Position numbers and translations under genes: made by a program
DNA from: Negativicutes bacterium
Lineage (GTDB): Bacteria > Bacillota_C > Negativicutes > Sporomusales_B > JARLHX01
Direction: 5' to 3'
DNA length: 64,000 nt
Assembly: GCA_031292035.1 (NCBI GenBank)
Contig: JARLHX010000262.1
Coordinates: 62,001-126,000, forward strand
Notes under the pieces: generated by a model
Told to the model about the DNA's origin: nothing
The model's database searches: none
What the model saw: only the letters and a program-made list of their open reading frames with translations
In this document: in pieces, positions 52,815 to 62,371 of the stretch
Layout: each line of letters begins with the position of its first letter
Position numbering within the stretch: the stretch's first letter is position 1

Positions 52815-54788
52815 CTATAGTTTGAATCGACTGACCGCCTGGGTCAGTTCTTCGGCCATCTTGGCCAGTGTCTGGCTCGATGCGGCGATTTCTTCCATAG
52901 TGGCTGACTGTTCTTCGGTGGTAGCGGACACCGTTTGCGCCTGGCTTGATGTATCTTTGCTGATCACGTCGATTTCGCGTACCGCTGATACAATTTGCTG
53001 GCTGCCGTTTGCCATCTGCTGAATGGCGTCCGTTATTTCCCGCATCTGGGTTGACACTTCAGTGATTGATCTGTAGATCAACTGGAAGGCTTTGCCGGCG
53101 TTATTGACCACTTCCGCTCCGACGTGGACTTCTTTGGTTCCCTCGTTCATCGCGACCACCGCGCTGTCGGTGTCCTGGCGGATCTCGCCGATGAGGGCGG
53201 CGATCTGCTTGGCTGCGACCTCAGACTGCTCGGCCAGTTTGCGGACCTCTTCGGCGACGACGGCGAAACCGCGTCCTGCCTCACCGGCCCGGGCGGCCTC
53301 AATGGCGGCGTTTAGCGCCAGAAGATTGGTCTGGCCGGCGATGCCGGAGATGGTATCGACGATGGCGCCGATCTCCTTGGACCGCTCGCCCAGTTTGCTG
53401 ACCACCTGGGAAGAACGGACCACGCTGTCCTCAATCTGTACCATTTGGATTATCGCTTTTTCTACCGCTTTGCTGCCTTCTTGCGCCTCTTCGGCCGATT
53501 TGGCCGAGGTACCGGCGACAGTATTGGCATTGGCGGCGATTTGCTGGATGCTGGCCGACATTTGGCCAACGATTGATGCGGTGTCGTTGACGGCCTTCAA
53601 TTGCTTTTCCGCCCCGGTGGCCACTTCGCTGATCACATTGGCTACCTGGCTGGCGGCTTGGGCCGACTGCTCGGCACTGGCGGTCAGTTCCTCGCTCGAT
53701 GCCGCCACATGGTCGGTGGAGGCTCGCACCTTTGTGATGAGGCCGCGCAGATTGGTTCGCATCGTGAACATGGCGTCTGCCAACAGGCCGATTTCATCCT
53801 GGGAGTAGATGGTGCGCTGTCGCTCGGAAATATCTCCGTCAGCAACTTCTCCGGCGAAGACCACCAATTTGCGCAGGGGTCCGACGATTTTTCGCGTCAA
53901 GACTGTGATGGCTAGGACGGAAATGATCAGCACTACTACGATGGTTATCAGTGATATTGTTGTCAAACCCGAAATGGCTCCCGTCATCTCCGCCACTGGC
54001 CCGGTTACCGCCAGCGACCAAGAAGTTCCGGGCACAGGGGCAAAGGCGATCATTTTATCAATACCGGCATATTCATAGCGGGAAAACCCGGTTTCTCTGC
54101 TAACCATCCGAGTATTATTTGCTTTGTTTATCGGCGAATAAATATCGTCAGTCAAACCATTGGACTTCATCACCAAATCCTTGTTGGGGTGCATAATAAC
54201 CAGGCCGTCCCCCTGCAGGACATAGGAATAGCCTGTCTGCCCGACTTTGATGGACAGCACCTTTTGGCTAAGTATCTCAAAATCAGTCGCCCCGAACAAT
54301 ACCCCGACGACTTTGTCCCCGGCCTTCACCGGAATCGAGATCACGACGATCAGACGTCCAGATCCTCTTGAAACCAAGGGATCGGATACGAAGGCCTTTC
54401 CATTGGCGGCCGACTTGAAGAAAGCCCTGTCAGCCACATTGATCTTAACCCCTCTTGAGTTCACCGATTCGCCGTTCAAATCGACATAGACGATGTCATC
54501 ATAGGTCTTGTTGGTATTTTTGGCGGCGGCGAGCATGGGGATGATGGCTTCGGTATTGCCGCTAACCATAACCGGAGTGCTGGCAAGCAGCGTCAGCTCC
54601 GATTTTCTGATCTCTATCAAGTCACCGACGTCAATAGCCGACCTTTCTGCTTCGACAACCATATCTTTCGTGATATTCTCGGTAATGATCTGCCGCGCTT
54701 TCCAGTAATTGAGGCCGCCCAGCGCACCCAAGGAAACAAGAAAAATAGCCAGAATAATCACTGTTAGCTTTGTCTGCAGACTTTTCAT
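52815..54788 (-). CDS. Transmembrane chemoreceptor with dCache sensor, riboswitch-controlled
   Basis: I set the start at ATG 54788 ([20 protein letters not shown]) with AAAGGAG 8 nt upstream. 657 residues: helix 1 (~8-28); dCache sensor (~35-275, with [20 protein letters not shown] and [20 protein letters not shown]); helix 2 (~280-305); HAMP; and a signalling domain with [20 protein letters not shown]. It senses an extracellular small molecule and controls CheA. Its leader carries a c-di-GMP-I aptamer and terminator, so expression responds to c-di-GMP. Confidence 0.94.
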   Translation of the reverse strand: MKSLQTKLTVIILAIFLVSLGALGGLNYWKARQIITENITKDMVVEAERSAIDVGDLIEIRKSELTLLASTPVMVSGNTEAIIPMLAAAKNTNKTYDDIVYVDLNGESVNSRGVKINVADRAFFKSAANGKAFVSDPLVSRGSGRLIVVISIPVKAGDKVVGVLFGATDFEILSQKVLSIKVGQTGYSYVLQGDGLVIMHPNKDLVMKSNGLTDDIYSPINKANNTRMVSRETGFSRYEYAGIDKMIAFAPVPGTSWSLAVTGPVAEMTGAISGLTTISLITIVVVLIISVLAITVLTRKIVGPLRKLVVFAGEVADGDISERQRTIYSQDEIGLLADAMFTMRTNLRGLITKVRASTDHVAASSEELTASAEQSAQAASQVANVISEVATGAEKQLKAVNDTASIVGQMSASIQQIAANANTVAGTSAKSAEEAQEGSKAVEKAIIQMVQIEDSVVRSSQVVSKLGERSKEIGAIVDTISGIAGQTNLLALNAAIEAARAGEAGRGFAVVAEEVRKLAEQSEVAAKQIAALIGEIRQDTDSAVVAMNEGTKEVHVGAEVVNNAGKAFQLIYRSITEVSTQMREITDAIQQMANGSQQIVSAVREIDVISKDTSSQAQTVSATTEEQSATMEEIAASSQTLAKMAEELTQAVSRFKL

Positions 54789-54849
54789 GAATGACTCTCC
54801 TTTGCGATTCATTTTATGGGTGCGGATATTTAAACTTTGGGGATGAACT

Positions 54850-54880
54850 AAAAAAGTGCAGACCTTCTCAGTCTACACTT
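54850..54880 (-). terminator. Riboswitch expression-platform terminator, copy 1
   Basis: On the minus strand AAGTGTAGAC / GTCTGCACTT forms a stem followed by TTTTTT, between the aptamer and the receptor start. Confidence 0.82.
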
Positions 54881-54897
54881 TTGACAACAATAAATAA

Positions 54898-54985
54898 GTG
54901 CAGCCTGGCGATCATAGGCTCTCACGCCCCTTAGACCCATGGCTTTGCGTCCTTGCTTTTCGGCAAGTTTGCCCAATATATGGTT
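54898..54985 (-). ncRNA. c-di-GMP-I (GEMM-I) riboswitch, copy 1
   Basis: On the minus strand the aptamer shows GGGCAAACTTGCC, a GAAA tetraloop, then AAGGACGCAAAGCCATGGG and TCTAAG, the conserved core that binds c-di-GMP, and the 3' part CGCCAGGCTGCAC. The order, spacing and tetraloop/receptor motif match GEMM-I. Its downstream terminator suggests transcription control. It is in the leader of the chemoreceptor at 52815. Confidence 0.92.
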
Positions 54986-55103
54986 AAAAAACGAATAATC
55001 ACCTAGAAAAGGATATTTTGACATTATTTGTCGTAATTTATTGACGAATTTAATAATACATTGTCGATTATTATCTGTCAAGGAAATTATCCGAATAGAT
55101 AAA

Positions 55104-55130
55104 AAAAAGACGGATTCTTTTCGAATCCGC
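55104..55130 (-). terminator. Terminator of the 55149 chemoreceptor
   Basis: CGGATTC/GAATCCG around 4 nt, with eight A's at 55102-55109 that read as T's on the minus strand. Confidence 0.8.
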
Positions 55131-55148
55131 CTTGTAGGAAGCTGACTG

Positions 55149-56837
55149 TTAGATCTTGAATTTGCTGATCACTTCGTTGAGCTCGGTGGCCATGGTCGCC
55201 AATGATTCGGCGCTGGAATTCACTTCGTGCAATCGGGCGTTTTGTTCCTGGGCTGCAGCGGCCACCGTCTCGGTGCTGGCGCTGGTTTCTTCGGCCACGG
55301 CGCCGATATTTTGCACATTTGATACGATTTCCTGCATGCCTTTGGCTGTATGCTCAATCGCCTGGCTGATCTGGCTGATGCCGGTCTGGGCTTGCCCCAG
55401 CTTTTCGACAATGGCCCCGAAGCCTTTGGCGGTGTCGGTGGCGGCCTCTTTGCCGGCGGTGACTTCGCTGTTGGCTTTTGTCACCACGCTAACCGAAAAC
55501 TCGATGTCGGCCGTCATTTTTCGGATAATCTCCCCGATATTTTGGGTGGCTGCGGCGCTTTGCTCAGCCAGTTTGCGGACCTCTTCGGCCACCACGGCGA
55601 ACCCTCTGCCTGCCTCGCCGGCGCGGGCCGCTTCGATGGCGGCGTTGAGGGCCAAAAGATTGGTCTGCCCGGCGATACTGCTGATCACGGTGATGATTTC
55701 CTGGATCTCGGTAGAGCCCTTCACCAAGGAATTGGATACGTCGGTAATCTCCTTCATCGAGCTTTCGATGGTCTCATTCTGGGAAACGACCTTCTCAATG
55801 AGCTGCATACCCTGGCTGGCGTCGGCGACGGCCTGCTGGGTGGTATGATTGACATCGGCGGCGTTGGCGTTCATTTTGTCGGCTCCGGCAGTGACCTCTT
55901 CGATGACCGCCGATATCCCGGTAATGTTGTTGGTGTTTTGGCTCGATCCGGCGGCGATATCGCCAATGGTATGGGCAATGACTTCAGAGGTGCGCAATTG
56001 CTCTTCCACGGTCGAGGTCAGTTCTTCGCTGGAGGCAGCCAAACTGTCGGCGCTGGTTCTGACCTGGGCGACGACGCCTCTCAGGGCGTGCTTCATGGAG
56101 ATCAGGGCCAAGGCCATGTCGCCGATTTCGTCGTTGCGGGTGGGCTGGACGTCTTTTCTGGTGAGGTCGAGGTCGCTCATCGCCAGGACATCAGCCCTCA
56201 GGTTACCCATCCGCCTGGCGAGATTGCGGCTGTACCAGAAAATCAGGGCACACACGGTGAGAAGAAGGGCGAAACTGGCTCCGACAATGGTTTTAATCAC
56301 AACGCTTTGCTTGTCGTTTAGCTTATTGACAAGATCCTTCATTGCCTTGTCTTGAATTTTTACAGTTGCGTCAAATTGGGCATTGATTTCTTCAGACTTT
56401 TGCTTGGTGACTGCCGCGACATTTCTGATGGCGGGGTCATTAGTCCGCTTGGCAGCAATCAGTCGATTGATATCATCTCCATAGGCGACCATGGCTTCGA
56501 GCAGTTTTGTGCCTTCGCGTTTGGCGTCAGCCGATGTGGTAGTTGCTACAACGGCTTTTACCTTTTCGGTGCTTGCATTTAAATCTTTTATTGCTTCGGT
56601 AGCAAAGCTCTCATCACCATAGGCAACATAGCCTCGAACATCGCCAAGTACTTGGTCAAAATCGTCTTGGGCCTTAAGCAGCGTCATGGTTCTTTGCACC
56701 GGGCCGGTAAGCATGTTCTCATAGGCCTCGGTTGCGGCCTGGAATTCGTAAATGGAGCTTCCGAGTAGTAGCAGCAAAAGGATGATGGTGATGCCAAACA
56801 TTGCGCCGAGTTGAGTTCTGATTGTCATTCGTTTCAT
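55149..56837 (-). CDS. Transmembrane chemoreceptor with four-helix-bundle sensor, riboswitch-controlled
   Basis: 562 residues from ATG 56837 ([20 protein letters not shown]). Helix 1 (~10-30), a helical 4HB_MCP-type sensor (~31-185), helix 2 (~188-208), HAMP, and a signalling domain with [20 protein letters not shown] and [10 protein letters not shown]. It senses a periplasmic ligand or state. Its leader has a c-di-GMP-I riboswitch. It is the paralogue of the receptor at 52815 but with a different sensor, so the same regulation is applied to two inputs. Confidence 0.94.
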   Translation of the reverse strand: MKRMTIRTQLGAMFGITIILLLLLLGSSIYEFQAATEAYENMLTGPVQRTMTLLKAQDDFDQVLGDVRGYVAYGDESFATEAIKDLNASTEKVKAVVATTTSADAKREGTKLLEAMVAYGDDINRLIAAKRTNDPAIRNVAAVTKQKSEEINAQFDATVKIQDKAMKDLVNKLNDKQSVVIKTIVGASFALLLTVCALIFWYSRNLARRMGNLRADVLAMSDLDLTRKDVQPTRNDEIGDMALALISMKHALRGVVAQVRTSADSLAASSEELTSTVEEQLRTSEVIAHTIGDIAAGSSQNTNNITGISAVIEEVTAGADKMNANAADVNHTTQQAVADASQGMQLIEKVVSQNETIESSMKEITDVSNSLVKGSTEIQEIITVISSIAGQTNLLALNAAIEAARAGEAGRGFAVVAEEVRKLAEQSAAATQNIGEIIRKMTADIEFSVSVVTKANSEVTAGKEAATDTAKGFGAIVEKLGQAQTGISQISQAIEHTAKGMQEIVSNVQNIGAVAEETSASTETVAAAAQEQNARLHEVNSSAESLATMATELNEVISKFKI

Positions 56838-56902
56838 TTTTCTTTCGAGTCCCTTCGTCGTTTTTTAGTAGAGATAGAGTGCCTTCTTTATTGATAGGCG
56901 AA

Positions 56903-56927
56903 AAAGCAGACCTCACAGGTCTGCCTT
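56903..56927 (-). terminator. Riboswitch expression-platform terminator, copy 2
   Basis: On the minus strand AAAGGCAGACC / GGTCTGCTTT is a strong stem followed by TTTTT. Confidence 0.82.
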
Positions 56928-56942
56928 TTTTACGATGAAAAA

Positions 56943-57033
56943 TTGCAACCTGGCGGTCATAGGATCCCATACCCCTTAGACCCATGGCTTTGCGTCCTTG
57001 CTTTTCGGCAAGTTTGCCTAGTATAAAGTTGCG
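56943..57033 (-). ncRNA. c-di-GMP-I (GEMM-I) riboswitch, copy 2
   Basis: The core is almost base-identical to copy 1: GGCAAACTTGCC, GAAA, AAGGACGCAAAGCCATGGG, TCTAAGGGG, then CGCCAGGTTGC. GCAAC at 56944 and GTTGC at 57028 give P1. It precedes a terminator and the receptor gene at 55149. Confidence 0.93.
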
Positions 57034-57204
57034 AGTTGAACCCTATTGGGGAGAAAGTTTTTGGCAATTTATGTCGGTTTATTGATATTTTTTATCATAG
57101 CTGATAGATCAACCTTATGTCAATACAATTTATCAATTCAAATTGGTTATTATTTAAAAATAAAATTGTTTTACCCTTTTGCGATGAAATCAGCGGTGAA
57201 AGGG

Positions 57205-57234
57205 AAAAAAGGAAGCGGTAACGCTTCCTTTTTT
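57205..57234. terminator. Bidirectional terminator
   Basis: AAAAAAGGAAGCG/CGCTTCCTTTTTT around GTAA. It ends the PPK2 gene on the minus strand. Confidence 0.85.
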
Positions 57235-57252
57235 CGAACGGTGATCTTATTC

Positions 57253-58722
57253 TTATTTTATTTCGCAGCGATCCTCCAGGGCGGCGATGACCGTCTCGAG
57301 GATGGTAAGGCGGGCGGATAGCTTTTGGTTGGCGTCGATGACGTGCCAGGGGGCATGGGTCTGATGGGTGCGGCCCAGCATATCGGTGACGGCTGTCTCG
57401 TAGTCGCCCCGCTTGGAACGGTTGCGCCAGTCTTCGTCGGTGATTTTCCAGCGCTTGTCCGGGTCGGCCTCGCGTTCGCGAAAGCGCGCCAGTTGCTCAT
57501 CGGGGGTGATGTCCAGCCAGAATTTGAGGATGACGGCGCCGTGGCCGGCCAGGTGGCGTTCCATGGCGTTGATTTCGCCGTAGGCCTGTTCCCACTGGCG
57601 GCGGGTAGCGAAGTTTTCCACCCGTTCGACCAGGACTCGGCCGTACCAGCTGCGGTCGAAAATGACCAGTTCGCCGTTTGAGGGGAAGTGGGTCCAGAAG
57701 CGCCACAGGTAGTGATGCTGTTTTTCGGTGTCATTGGGGGCGGCGACAGGGACAACCCGGTAGCCGCGGGGGTCGAGGTCATGGCACAGGCGATGGATGG
57801 CGCCGCCTTTGCCGGCTGCGTCCCACCCTTCGAAGACGATGACGGTGGGGATGCCGCGGCGGTAGGCGTCAAACTGCAGGGCCCGGAGTTTGTGCTGGTA
57901 TTCGTCCAGCCGCTCATGGTAGTCGGCCTCGCTTACCGCCAATGTCGGCGGTTTGGGGGCTGGCCATGGTTTGCTGAGGGCGGCGAGGAGGGGGGCGTCT
58001 GCCGGGGCCGGGGCAGATGCGGCGAGCTTGGCCTCCAGGGCGTCGATAATGGCGTCGGCGACAGCGAGGCGGGCGGTATGTTTGTCATGGGCGCCGACGA
58101 TGGTCCAGGGGACGGCGCTCCGGCTGCTTGTCAGCATGGTATCAAAGAGGCGGAGGTAGTGGTCGTAGCGGCTGTTTTGCTTCCAGGCTTTTTTGGTGAC
58201 CCGCCAAGCCTCGTAGTCCTCGTGTTCGAGCGCCTTGAGACGCACTTTCTGCTCTTTTTCGCTGATGTGGAGAAAAAGCTTGATGATGGCGCAGCCGTCG
58301 TCAGCCAAGGTTTGCTCAAAGCGCAGTACGTCATGGTAGAGCTCGCGGAGTTCGCCGGCTGAGATTTTGCCTTTGGCGGCTTTGCTGATGATGCGGCGGT
58401 ACCAGGTGGTATCGTAGAGGACGATCTGCCCCTTGGCCGGCAGGTGGGTCCAGAAGGGCCACAGGGAGGGACGCTCCTTTTCGGCGGAAGAGGGCTCGTC
58501 GGCAGAGTACAGGTGAAAACCGCGAGGGTCGAAGGTCTGGTTGAGAAAGCCCAGGATGACGCCTTTGCCGGAGGCGTGCCAGCCCTCGAGGGCGATAACC
58601 ACCGGCAGACCGGCGTCGTGGGCCTGACGCTGGAGCGCGCCCAGCTTTTTGATTTTGGGGGCCATGAGGGCTTCGTATTCCTCGTGGCTGATATTTTGGT
58701 CAAGATCAATGGTTTCAAGCAC
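57253..58722 (-). CDS. Two-domain PPK2-family polyphosphate phosphotransferase (class II-like)
   Basis: I prefer GTG 58722 (AAGGGGGTG upstream); a TTG nine bases earlier is possible. About 489 residues with two PPK2 units. Unit 1 (~15-235) has Walker A EGWHASGKG; unit 2 (~270-489) has EGWDAAGKGG with RGYRVVPVAAP, WRFWTHFP and FDRSWYGRV. Fused double PPK2 proteins are class II enzymes, which use polyphosphate to phosphorylate AMP to ADP. In such enzymes the C-terminal unit is normally catalytic; the altered WHAS in unit 1 agrees. Monocistronic. Confidence 0.9.
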   Translation of the reverse strand: MLETIDLDQNISHEEYEALMAPKIKKLGALQRQAHDAGLPVVIALEGWHASGKGVILGFLNQTFDPRGFHLYSADEPSSAEKERPSLWPFWTHLPAKGQIVLYDTTWYRRIISKAAKGKISAGELRELYHDVLRFEQTLADDGCAIIKLFLHISEKEQKVRLKALEHEDYEAWRVTKKAWKQNSRYDHYLRLFDTMLTSSRSAVPWTIVGAHDKHTARLAVADAIIDALEAKLAASAPAPADAPLLAALSKPWPAPKPPTLAVSEADYHERLDEYQHKLRALQFDAYRRGIPTVIVFEGWDAAGKGGAIHRLCHDLDPRGYRVVPVAAPNDTEKQHHYLWRFWTHFPSNGELVIFDRSWYGRVLVERVENFATRRQWEQAYGEINAMERHLAGHGAVILKFWLDITPDEQLARFREREADPDKRWKITDEDWRNRSKRGDYETAVTDMLGRTHQTHAPWHVIDANQKLSARLTILETVIAALEDRCEIK

Positions 58723-58805
58723 GGACAACACCCCCTTTGCAAGTCATGGATCACACCAATACTTGGTAATTCTATTATTCCCCATGTGCCGCTGGGAATC
58801 CTGCC

Positions 58806-58851
58806 GGGGTGATCAGCCCTGTGGTAAAACGGGGAGACTACCATCGCCCGG
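58806..58851 (+). repeat. Degenerate fragment homologous to 60976-61022
   Basis: 46 bases align with the middle of the C39-like remnant at 60921: GATCAGCC, GGTAAAA, CGGGGAGAC and ATCGCC match in order. The frame here is broken. The two fragments flank the lipoprotein gene at 59777 and a pseudogene, so appear to be decayed copies of one gene. Confidence 0.55.
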
Positions 58852-58856
58852 CCGGG

Positions 58857-59640
58857 CTAAGTCTGCGGCGAAATGTGGGGCCCACCATATTTTATATTAC
58901 GAATGACGATATGGGTCACCCTGTTGTCGGTGTCGACATGGAAGGCGAGATAATAATGATAGTCATGCTGGTAGGGGTAATGGTAAATGTCGGCCGCTTT
59001 TTATCACGGTAATAGGCGCGGCCATAGGTCTCAAACACTTTGGCCAGCGGGTCGCCCACCCGGACACCGCGGGGGGGGGCAAAGTAAGACGACCAAGTGA
59101 CGATACTGAAGACTAGACCGCCAGGGCGTTCCAATTCCAAGCTCAAGCCGGAATAATCGGGATGAGTACTGTCATAAGGTTCGCTGCCGATTCCTTTGAC
59201 GGTGGGTGGACCGAGCAACGCCAACACTTTGTCACCACTCATACCAAGGTAGAGGTCGCCGAGAGCCAGATCGTCGTTAGTCAGCGGCAGGCGCTCGAGA
59301 ATTTCGAAGACCCCGGCTACTTAGTCTGCAAGATAATCCTCGTCGATGCCCGCGAGGTTGCGGGGGTCGACGGAGATGGAACCGTCGGCGGCGATACTCG
59401 CAACCTCGCAGCCTTCATAATGTAATCGGCATACGGAACGACCGGAAGATTAATGCTCCGGGCGACTGGCGGAGGGTTATTCTGAGCAGCCGGCGCGACA
59501 GGAGGTGGATTGCTTTGGGCCGCCGGGGCACAGGACGGCGGCGGGTTCTGGGCAGCGCCAAAGCAGCCCAAGACGAGAAATGCCAGGGCAAGACACAAGG
59601 CGGCAAAGAGGCGGGGAATCCAAATCCCTCCTCGAATCAA
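58857..59640 (-). pseudogene. Broken lipoprotein gene (two frameshifts and a stop)
   Basis: The start (MIRGGIWIPRLFAALCLALA) is a signal with lipobox VLGC, then Pro/Ala/Gln repeats. Near 59418 the frame shifts, after which YEGCEVASIAADGSISVDPR would continue to a TAA near 59331 (codon after LAD, where Tyr is expected). The same frame resumes with LPLTNDDLALGDLYLGMSGD and a domain like SmpA/OmlA repeats (LGMSGDKVLALLG). A second shift near 58990 leads to YQHDYHYLAFHVDTDNRVTH, ending at 58857. Three lesions make sequencing error unlikely. Confidence 0.75.
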
Positions 59641-59776
59641 GTAAAATAATGTAATTTTAAACTATATTTTCCATAAAAAAACGAGCGTTCCTGCAAGCCA
59701 ACAGGAATTTCCATAATATTGACGAATGATGATAAATGGAAATTATTCTGTAGAAAGTTTCGAAGGAGGCGGGAGT

Positions 59777-60835
59777 ATGGACAGATGCGCACATATCCCC
59801 CGCAAAAGAGTGGCGCGCTCTTTGCTGGTAAGGCTGACCTGTGTCCTATTCATTGTCTCCTGCACTATGGTGGGCTGCGGCGCGGTGTCTGACATAAATG
59901 CCGTTCAGCAAGCAGAGAAATCAGCTGTGGTAAAAGTGCACCGGCCGGTGGCGCTGGAAAGAGGCCTTGATATTCAAGAACTGAAGGCGCTAGTCTGGAA
60001 TTATGACAAAGCCTGGGTGGACTATGCAAACAAAGGCGACCGAAAAGTATTTGACTATATTGAACAAGAAAGTGAACTCTATCGACAGGCGCAAGGATAT
60101 CGAGGTGACGGGCTGTGGGAAGATTTGAACCATGTATCTGTGGAGGCCGTCTCCTTTGCAGTCGATGGCAAGAAGGCCTATATCAGGGTTTATGAAAAAA
60201 TCCTAAAACGCCCCTATGCCGGGGCGGAAACGTTTGAAAGTGTAGAATACGACTGGGTCTACGAGGCAAAGGGAGCTGGGGACAAATGGCTGCTCAGCCG
60301 GTGCGACAGGCGGATCGACGTGGGGAATCGCGGGATCACCGCAAGTTCGGATGGGCTTGCCGTGAACGACGGAGAATATATTCTCGGAGACTGGGTCTAT
60401 TATACCAATCCCCAGGACGGCGACAAACTTTATAGAGCCAATCGCAAGGATAACCGTATCGAAAAACTTTTCGATGAAGCCGTAGAAATTGTTGATGCAG
60501 TCTCCTGGCGTCTTTATTTGAAACGAAAAGCTGGTGATGGTGGGATATTTTATTTGCTCACATATGATCTGAAATTGGGGCAGCCAGAACTTTCGTCTGG
60601 AGGCGACGGCTGGAACTACTTCAGTGATACCTACACATTCTATAAAGTTAGGCAAGATAACAGCCAGTTTCAGCGGGTTGCGACCCGGAGTGGTGGTGGC
60701 AAGGTAATGAAAATCGTGGAAGTCAAAGACGGCTGGATCTATGCGTATATTCTTTCAGAGGACGGGCGGTATGATTTTCGAATTAAGACAGCGGGAGGCC
60801 CGCGGGAATTTATCTCGCTGAAAAGACTGGACTAA
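59777..60835 (+). CDS. Lipoprotein with TcaA-like and beta-propeller-like (DUF5050) regions
   Basis: I chose ATG 59777 with AAGGAGG upstream. 352 residues; lipobox MVGC after a basic N-terminus. Residues ~65-190 resemble an NTF2-like TcaA domain (ALVWNYDKAWVDYANKGDRK). Residues ~215-330 resemble DUF5050 propeller strands (DWVYYTNPQDGDKLYRANRK). It is located between the broken lipoprotein gene and a C39-like remnant. A periplasmic sensor or inhibitor is possible. Confidence 0.65.
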   Translation: MDRCAHIPRKRVARSLLVRLTCVLFIVSCTMVGCGAVSDINAVQQAEKSAVVKVHRPVALERGLDIQELKALVWNYDKAWVDYANKGDRKVFDYIEQESELYRQAQGYRGDGLWEDLNHVSVEAVSFAVDGKKAYIRVYEKILKRPYAGAETFESVEYDWVYEAKGAGDKWLLSRCDRRIDVGNRGITASSDGLAVNDGEYILGDWVYYTNPQDGDKLYRANRKDNRIEKLFDEAVEIVDAVSWRLYLKRKAGDGGIFYLLTYDLKLGQPELSSGGDGWNYFSDTYTFYKVRQDNSQFQRVATRSGGGKVMKIVEVKDGWIYAYILSEDGRYDFRIKTAGGPREFISLKRLD

Positions 60836-60855
60836 GTGAATATCGCGAAGACATG

Positions 60856-60884
60856 GGGCTGAAAGCGAAAGCTTTCGGCCTCTT
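60856..60884 (+). terminator. Hairpin terminator
   Basis: GGCTGAAAGC/GCTTTCGGCC around GAAA followed by TCTTTGTTTT. Confidence 0.7.
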
Positions 60885-60920
60885 TGTTTTATAAACACAA
60901 ATTGAAAAGGAGTGAACGGT

Positions 60921-61049
60921 ATGGCAGGAACCCCATTTCCCCCTTGTAGCTATCTTGCGCAGGACGATCCTCGGTGGGGCGATCAGCCTTACGGTAAAAA
61001 CGGGGAGACCACTATCGCCTGGTCAAAAATTGATCGAGCTGGAGCATGA
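60921..61049 (+). pseudogene. N-terminal remnant of a C39_2-like cysteine peptidase
   Basis: ATG with AAAAGGAG. Only 42 codons: MAGTPFPPCSYLAQDDPRWG, then DQPYGKNGETTIAWSKIDRA and a stop. Y-x-Q-x-D-P-R-W and G-x-x-G-x-T-I are the first two blocks of C39_2 peptidase domains, after which the catalytic GCxxTS would come; here it is missing. The ribosome site is intact, so it may still be translated. A relative lies at 58806. Confidence 0.6.
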
Positions 61050-61101
61050 GAGACCGCCCCGGCGGTGAGGGCGGCAGACGGGTGAGGAGAGGTGAGGTGC
61101 G

Positions 61102-61365
61102 GTGAGCGAGCGGGAAATCCAGGTGATATTGGTGGAGCTGCAGCATGTCCGGAAAGAGATCGCAGAGCTGAAAGAAGAGGTCAGAAATAAGTGCAACACC
61201 TGTCTTAATTCCGGCCTGATGGAGCAGGACATCCTCAATTTGGACAAGATGACGATGATCGACAGCAAGAAGCTGTGGATGAATATTCATGCCCAGTGGG
61301 TAGTATTTGGCGCGGTGGCCTCGGCGCTGCTCGGATCATTTCTCGTCCATGTACTGGGGAGGTGA
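61102..61365 (+). CDS. XhlA-like holin-associated membrane protein
   Basis: GTG with GGTGAGG upstream. 87 residues: an N-terminal coiled coil (QVILVELQHVRKEIAELKEE), two Cys (KCNTC) and one C-terminal helix (VVFGAVASALLGSFLVHVLG). This arrangement fits the XhlA-type proteins that accompany phage holins. The next gene, 6 nt away, is another membrane protein. Confidence 0.7.
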   Translation: MSEREIQVILVELQHVRKEIAELKEEVRNKCNTCLNSGLMEQDILNLDKMTMIDSKKLWMNIHAQWVVFGAVASALLGSFLVHVLGR

Positions 61366-61371
61366 CGGCCA

Positions 61372-61659
61372 ATGACCTGGCTGAAAAAAATGGCGACATG
61401 GGGCATCGGGCTCTATACCGGTGCCTTTGTCTGTTTGTGGCTGGCGGCCTGGGGGCTGAACGCGGTAGAGGGTACCCATTTTGACCTCGACCGGCTGAAG
61501 GAGCTCTTCATCTGGGTGATGGGCTATCTGAACGCCACCCATTTGATCAACTCCAAATGGAACTCGCCGCCCGGGGAAATGCCTGGGGCGGAAAATAGGA
61601 CCGGTGCGCTGCCAGCGGCGGCATCGCCGGTCAAAGCGGAAGGCGGGGTGGCAAAATGA
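61372..61659 (+). CDS. Holin-like membrane protein
   Basis: GGGAGGTGA precedes the ATG. 95 residues: N-terminal basic stretch, a helix (IGLYTGAFVCLWLAAWGL), a second weaker helix (ELFIWVMGYLNATHLI) and a hydrophilic tail. The size and position before a peptidoglycan hydrolase gene suggest a phage holin that lets the enzyme cross the membrane. It overlaps the next gene (ATGA). Confidence 0.65.
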   Translation: MTWLKKMATWGIGLYTGAFVCLWLAAWGLNAVEGTHFDLDRLKELFIWVMGYLNATHLINSKWNSPPGEMPGAENRTGALPAAASPVKAEGGVAK

Positions 61660-62318
61660 AAGAGAATCAGGATAGGTGGATGGATGACGACAATGAGGGG
61701 TACATCCCTTCATGGGCGTCAGGCGAGACGGACCATGGGCTGGCCGAGCGGATATTAGGGATGTTTCGCCGCCCTTTTGACCGGGCGCAAGAGGAAGGGG
61801 AGGGCGGACACAGTGAGCCGGATGACGGCAGGTTTGACGTCGATCCCCTGGAGCGGATGAGGATCCGCCATGATGCAAGAACGCACATCTTCGGGTGGGT
61901 CAGGGTATATGACGATGGTTCGCCCAAAGGCCATCAAGGGGTTGATCTTTATGCCCCGGCCGGTACCCCTGTCAAAGCGGTGGCGAAAGGCACCGTAGCT
62001 GATGTGGGGACCTCTAAAGATTATGGAAACTACATTGTCATCCGGTTCGCGAAGGGAGGGCGGACCTATTACGCTCTTTACGGACATTTGAGTGACGGTG
62101 AGGTGATGGCTAAACTGAAGGTTGGCGTATCCGTAAAAGCGGGGCAGGTGCTGGGGACGGCAGGCAATACCGGAAATGCCAGAGGCATGAAAGGTGAAGA
62201 TGCGCATCTTCATTTTGAGGTTGCGACTTCGGGCGCGTTTGGGCCGGGAATGGGATTTGGAAGGGTGGACCCAATGCCGTTTTTCCGGGCAAAGTTAAAG
62301 GTCCAAGACGCTAGGTAG
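61656..62318 (+). CDS. Tag-bearing M23 (LytM) metallopeptidase
   Basis: ATG 61656 overlaps the holin-like stop. 220 residues, no signal peptide. The tag is at the very N-terminus: EGYIPSWASG (14-23) and ERILGMFRRPFD (~30-42). The M23 domain follows (~75-215). The zinc ligands are His93 and Asp97 (HQGVDL) and the HxH motif His184/His186 (AHLHFE). It should cut peptidoglycan crosslinks. In place, with the holin-like pair, it could be a phage-type endolysin, yet it shares the tag with the effectors; both ideas hold. A tag-bearing glycine-rich effector gene comes next. Confidence 0.82.
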   Translation: MKENQDRWMDDDNEGYIPSWASGETDHGLAERILGMFRRPFDRAQEEGEGGHSEPDDGRFDVDPLERMRIRHDARTHIFGWVRVYDDGSPKGHQGVDLYAPAGTPVKAVAKGTVADVGTSKDYGNYIVIRFAKGGRTYYALYGHLSDGEVMAKLKVGVSVKAGQVLGTAGNTGNARGMKGEDAHLHFEVATSGAFGPGMGFGRVDPMPFFRAKLKVQDAR

Positions 62319-62371
62319 TGATCAAGTTCAAACAGGCGCGAATATGAGGGAAAAATAAGGAGGATATAGCG

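Noticed and set aside
54848..55081. A minus-strand frame of 77 codons upstream of the 52815 receptor
   Set aside because: It is produced by the riboswitch aptamer and terminator; the same shadow appears at 56719-56985 over the second riboswitch.
57253..57917. A second minus-strand frame over the PPK2 gene
   Set aside because: It is a high-GC shadow with Pro/Ser/Thr-rich composition; the PPK2 frame has the motifs.
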